Of a stretch of DNA of 64,000 nucleotides, positions 60,923-64,000 are shown piece by piece. The notes under the pieces are model-generated. The model had not been told where the DNA came from. It saw nothing but the letters and a program-made list of their open reading frames with translations, and searched no databases. This DNA is from Lachnospiraceae bacterium oral taxon 500 (lineage in GTDB: Bacteria > Bacillota > Clostridia > Lachnospirales > Vallitaleaceae), in contig CP027241.1 in the NCBI GenBank assembly GCA_002999035.1, positions 623,001 to 687,000 of the forward strand, in the 5' to 3' direction. Each line of letters begins with the position of its first letter. The stretch's first letter is position 1. The position numbers and the translations under genes are program-made.

Positions 60923-61636
60923 TCAGCTAACAACCTCAAAAGTATTCACAAAAATACCGTCGGCCTGATACGCTTTCAGCATCGCCGCTTCTTCCCGGCG
61001 GCGAACAGTGTAAACATTGACTTTAATATCAAGCTGATGCGCCTGCTTAATCAACTCCGGTGAAACACATTCCACCGACGGATGAATGGCGCTGATTTTT
61101 AAGCCGCTTTGCCGCGCATAGGCAAAAACATCAATCAAATTGGAGCCGTACAGCAAGCCCAGCGGCAGCGTATCATCTATGGTTTGCACTTCCTTGAGCA
61201 AATAATGATCAAATGAAGAAATCAGTACTGGCCGCGGATACCGGCGTAAAAGCCCGACCACCGATTCGGCCAAATCACTGCCCGCTTCGAGTGCTAATTT
61301 CTTCAATTCGATATTAAGCAAAATATCGGCCGGAAGCTGACGCAACACATCTTCCAGCAGCGGCATCTTTTCGCCGGTATACTCCGGCGAAAACCAGCTG
61401 CCGGCATCCAGCCGGCTTAATTCTTCATAGGTATAATCTTTGAGCAGACCCTGACCGTTATTGGTTCGGCCCAGATAAAAGTCGTGCATAACCACTACTT
61501 GTCCGTCTTTTGTCCGCTGCACGTCCAGCTCAATTGCTTTGACTCCGACTTTCACTGCCGCCTGAAACGCGGCCATTGTGTTTTCCGGTGCATGCTCGGA
61601 TAAGCCCCGATGCGCAAAACAAATCATTTCCTTCAT
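60923..61636 (-). CDS. ugpQ: Glycerophosphodiester phosphodiesterase
   Basis: 237 residues: FAHRGLSEHAPENTMAAFQA (catalytic His and Glu), IELDVQRTKDGQVVVMHDF (Glu, Asp, second His) and NIELKK. No signal peptide, so cytoplasmic UgpQ type. It hydrolyses glycerophosphodiesters to glycerol 3-phosphate and an alcohol. Its presence in a sugar-acid operon is unusual and may point to a glycerophosphate-decorated glycan. Confidence 0.9.
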   Translation of the reverse strand: MKEMICFAHRGLSEHAPENTMAAFQAAVKVGVKAIELDVQRTKDGQVVVMHDFYLGRTNNGQGLLKDYTYEELSRLDAGSWFSPEYTGEKMPLLEDVLRQLPADILLNIELKKLALEAGSDLAESVVGLLRRYPRPVLISSFDHYLLKEVQTIDDTLPLGLLYGSNLIDVFAYARQSGLKISAIHPSVECVSPELIKQAHQLDIKVNVYTVRRREEAAMLKAYQADGIFVNTFEVVS

Positions 61637-61654
61637 TTCTCTGTCCTCTGCTTT

Positions 61655-62680
61655 TTATCTCTGTACCCGGCCGGAAGCATCACCCTTAATCAGATTCTCC
61701 ACTTCTTCCTTGGTTGCCAGATTAAAATCACCGAAAATCGTATGTTTCAACGCCGAAGCTCCAACCGCAAATTCCAGAGCCTCTTTAAAGCAGTCCTTCA
61801 TCAACAGGCCGTAAATCAAACCGGCCGAAAAAGAATCGCCGCCGCCGACCCGGTCAACAATCCGAATGTCATAATGCTTGGAATGGTAAAACTCCTGACC
61901 GTTATAAATCAGAGCCGACCAGCCGTTATCCGAAGCGGAATGGCTTTCCCGCAGGGTGGTAACTACATACTTAAAGCCAAAGCGTTCCTGCATTTGCCGG
62001 AAAATACTGTGATAGCCCGATAAATCCAGTTCACCTTTGGTCACGTCCGTTCCCTCCGGCTTAAAGCCCAACACTTTCTCTGCGTCTTCCTCATTGCCGA
62101 TGCAAACGTCAACATATTCCATCAGCTTAGTCATCACTGCCTGCGCTTCGGCCGGCATCCATAACTTTTTCCGGTAATTTAAATCAACCGAAACGGTTAC
62201 CCCTGCTTTTTTCGCCGCTTTTAACGCCGCCTCGGTAATCTGAGCCGCGCTTTTGCTGATGGCCGGAGTAATTCCGGAAAAATGGAACCAATCGGCATCT
62301 TTAAAAATCGCATCAAAATCAAAATCTTCGACCGTTGCCTCAGCAATCGAAGAATCCGCCCGGTCATAAATTACCTGCGATGCCCGCATCGACGCGCCAT
62401 GCTCTAAATAATAAATGCCCAAACGTTTGCCGCCTCTGGCTACATAATCGGTATGCACTCCATAGCGGCGCAGCTCATTGATGGCACATTGGCCGATAGC
62501 ATGCTCCGGCACCTTGGACACAAAATAAGCATCCAGGCCGTAATTGGCCAAAGAAGTACAAACATTGGCCTCGCCGCCGCCGTATATGACATCAAACTGA
62601 TTCGCCTGCACAAAACGCAAATGGTCAGCCGGTGACAGGCGCAGCATAATTTCTCCTAAAGTAACAACTTTCTTGCTCAT
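61655..62680 (-). CDS. kdgK: 2-keto-3-deoxygluconate kinase (PfkB family)
   Basis: 341 residues from the ATG at 62680 (GGAG 8 bases upstream; the ATG at 62686 is too close). Begins VTLGEIMLRLSPADHLRFVQ, then GGGEANVCTSLANYGLDAYF (PfkB signature 1) and VDRVGGGDSFSAGLIYGLL (signature 2, Asp base). The N-terminal GEIMLRLSP pattern is typical of KDG kinases. It makes KDPG for the aldolase encoded upstream. Confidence 0.88.
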   Translation of the reverse strand: MSKKVVTLGEIMLRLSPADHLRFVQANQFDVIYGGGEANVCTSLANYGLDAYFVSKVPEHAIGQCAINELRRYGVHTDYVARGGKRLGIYYLEHGASMRASQVIYDRADSSIAEATVEDFDFDAIFKDADWFHFSGITPAISKSAAQITEAALKAAKKAGVTVSVDLNYRKKLWMPAEAQAVMTKLMEYVDVCIGNEEDAEKVLGFKPEGTDVTKGELDLSGYHSIFRQMQERFGFKYVVTTLRESHSASDNGWSALIYNGQEFYHSKHYDIRIVDRVGGGDSFSAGLIYGLLMKDCFKEALEFAVGASALKHTIFGDFNLATKEEVENLIKGDASGRVQR

Positions 62681-62696
62681 TTTCATTCTCCTTTAT

Positions 62697-63341
62697 TTAC
62701 TTGCTTCTGGCTGCCTGAACGGCGTCAACAAATGCTTTGGCGGTAGCGGTTACGGCTGCAAAATCGCCGGTTTTTGCACCTTTGGTCAACTCACCGCCGA
62801 TTCCGACTGCAACTGCGCCGTTTTTAATCCACTGGGCGACATTATCCAGCGATACGCCGCCGGTCGGCATAAAATTACCCTGCGGCAGCGGCCCGCGAAA
62901 CGCGCTGATGATGCTGGGGCCAAAGGCACTGCCCGGGAATATTTTTAAGATTTCCGCACCGTACTCAAGCGCGGTAACCGCTTCTTTCGGCGTCATTACG
63001 CCCGGGAAATAGGGGATTGCATAGCGATTGCACAATTTAGCGGACGCTTCGTCAAAGCAGGGGCTGACAATATACTTTGCTCCTGCCAAAATGCAGGCTC
63101 TGGCTGTTTCCGAATCCAGCACCGTACCGGCTCCGATTACAACATCCGAATCCGCATATTCCGCTGTCAGTTCCTTAATAATATCAACTGCCCCCGGCAC
63201 TGTCATCGTAATTTCCAGCGCTTTAATACCGCCGGCTTTAATGGCCTCAATCACTTTTTTGCCTTCTTCCTTGGAATTAGCGCGAATAACCGCTACTACT
63301 CCGGAATCCGTCAGGGCTTTTATCGTTTCATACTTTTTCAT
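62697..63341 (-). CDS. eda: KDPG/KHG aldolase
   Basis: 214 residues, class I aldolase: VAVIRANSKEEGKKVIEAIK (Glu), GAGTVLDSETARACILAGAK, YIVSPCFDEA and FPGVMTPKEAVTALEYGAEI. The Schiff-base Lys lies in EILKIFPGSAFGPS. It cleaves KDPG to pyruvate and glyceraldehyde 3-phosphate. First gene of the operon, 16 bases before kdgK. Confidence 0.92.
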   Translation of the reverse strand: MKKYETIKALTDSGVVAVIRANSKEEGKKVIEAIKAGGIKALEITMTVPGAVDIIKELTAEYADSDVVIGAGTVLDSETARACILAGAKYIVSPCFDEASAKLCNRYAIPYFPGVMTPKEAVTALEYGAEILKIFPGSAFGPSIISAFRGPLPQGNFMPTGGVSLDNVAQWIKNGAVAVGIGGELTKGAKTGDFAAVTATAKAFVDAVQAARSK

Positions 63342-63478
63342 TTTTTCTCTCCTTGCAATTTAATCATCATTAATTCCGCTTTTCTATATTCGATAAGCAC
63401 TATTACTATTATATGATATTTTTCAAAAAAAGCCAGCATTTTTTATCTTTTTGTTTTTTCTTTTTTATATTTACCTTT

Positions 63479-64000
63479 TTACTTTAGCTCCTTGATCTTT
63501 TTCTCTATTTCTTCAATGCTCGGCAAACTACTCTTATATTCTGTTTCAAGTAATTTAGTAATCTCATATTTGCTTATACCTATAGGTTGCGATATTTGTT
63601 CTAATGAATATTCACAAACAACATCATTTTTATCTTTGCAAATAAGGAGTCCAATCGCAGCATTATCTCTATCGGTTTTTAGTTCTCTATTCACTGCTGT
63701 TACATAGAAATTAAGCTGTCCTAAATGTTCCGGCTTAAACTTCTCTGCTTTCAGTTCTATAACAATGTAAGAATGGAGTTTCAAATTGTAAAACAGCAAA
63801 TCAATATAAAAATCATCCCCATTTATATTTATATGATATTCTTTGCCTATGTAGGCAAAGCCCTCGCCAAGTTCAAGCAAAAAATCAGAAATCTTGTCAA
63901 CCAGTTCTTTTTGGAGTTCCTTTTCATCATATCCTTCACGAATGGTAAGAAAGTCAAAATTATATGGATCTTTTAATGTCTGTCTTGCAAGATCTGATTG
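63479..64000 (-). CDS. PDDEXK nuclease-domain protein (DUF1016/YhcG-like), 5' end outside window
   Basis: The frame is open from the right edge for 174 codons to the stop at 63479, so only the C-terminal nuclease domain is visible: LELGEGFAYIGKEYHININ, DFYIDLLFYNLKLHSYIVIE with ELK (D...ELKAEKF) and AAIGLLICKDKNDVVCEYSL. This is the YhcG C-terminal type of PD-(D/E)XK domain, often found on mobile or defence-related loci. Confidence 0.88.
   Translation of the reverse strand, partial: QSDLARQTLKDPYNFDFLTIREGYDEKELQKELVDKISDFLLELGEGFAYIGKEYHININGDDFYIDLLFYNLKLHSYIVIELKAEKFKPEHLGQLNFYVTAVNRELKTDRDNAAIGLLICKDKNDVVCEYSLEQISQPIGISKYEITKLLETEYKSSLPSIEEIEKKIKELK

Overview
The window looks like chromosome from a Gram-positive anaerobe of the Clostridia, probably Lachnospiraceae. 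This is inferred from gene content and strong AGGAGG ribosome sites; no 16S rRNA gene is present. Most genes lie on the minus strand.

Layout. 0-9 kb: a GH13 alpha-glycosidase running off the left edge, then an Amadori-sugar (fructoselysine-type) operon of GntR regulator, PfkB kinase, sugar ABC importer and SIS deglycase. 9-13.4 kb: an AlbA_2/GHKL-type regulator preceded by a helically phased repeat array, a DUF3592 membrane protein and a DUF438/hemerythrin/PAS sensor. 13.5-37.7 kb: a composite genomic island inside a tRNA-Arg(CCT) gene. The 3' half of the interrupted tRNA is at 13.51-13.55 kb and its 5' half at 37.65-37.69 kb; an intact tRNA-Arg(CCT) lies just inside the right junction. The island has two parts separated by a second copy of the 188-bp left junction. 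The left part (13.55-19.8 kb) carries an excisionase-like gene, an AT-rich restriction-modification pair and degenerate group II introns. The right part (20-37.4 kb) is an ICE remnant: integrase, excisionase-like genes, MazF-like toxin, sigma-like factor, a metal-regulator/ECF/ABC transport cargo, TetR and XRE regulators, a CwlT-like hydrolase and a 5'-truncated sortase. No relaxase, coupling protein or VirB4 is seen. Two 692-bp ORF-less group II introns sit at the points where material seems to be missing.

37.7-49 kb: ApbE, an ArsC/Spx-like protein, a three-gene sensory operon (solute-binding/7TM pseudokinase, histidine kinase, LuxR-type regulator), and divergently a lone solute-binding lipoprotein next to a membrane GGDEF-EAL protein. 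49-55.3 kb: a type II-A-like CRISPR-Cas locus (cas9, cas1, cas2, csn2 reduced to its C-terminus, a 5-repeat array, and a divergent tracrRNA), abutting an IS200/IS605 transposase remnant. 55.4-57.8 kb: an alpha/beta hydrolase and two fused pseudogenes. 58-63.4 kb: a five-gene operon with KDPG aldolase, KDG kinase, GDPD, ManA-like isomerase and a DUF2264 glycosidase, suggesting uronate-containing glycan use. The right edge cuts a PDDEXK nuclease gene.

The most interesting signals are the split tRNA with its spare copy, the apparently immobilised CRISPR adaptation module (csn2 deletion plus a damaged leader-proximal repeat), the about 21-bp phased operator array that includes a start codon, and the solute-binding/c-di-GMP sensory cluster with no permease.
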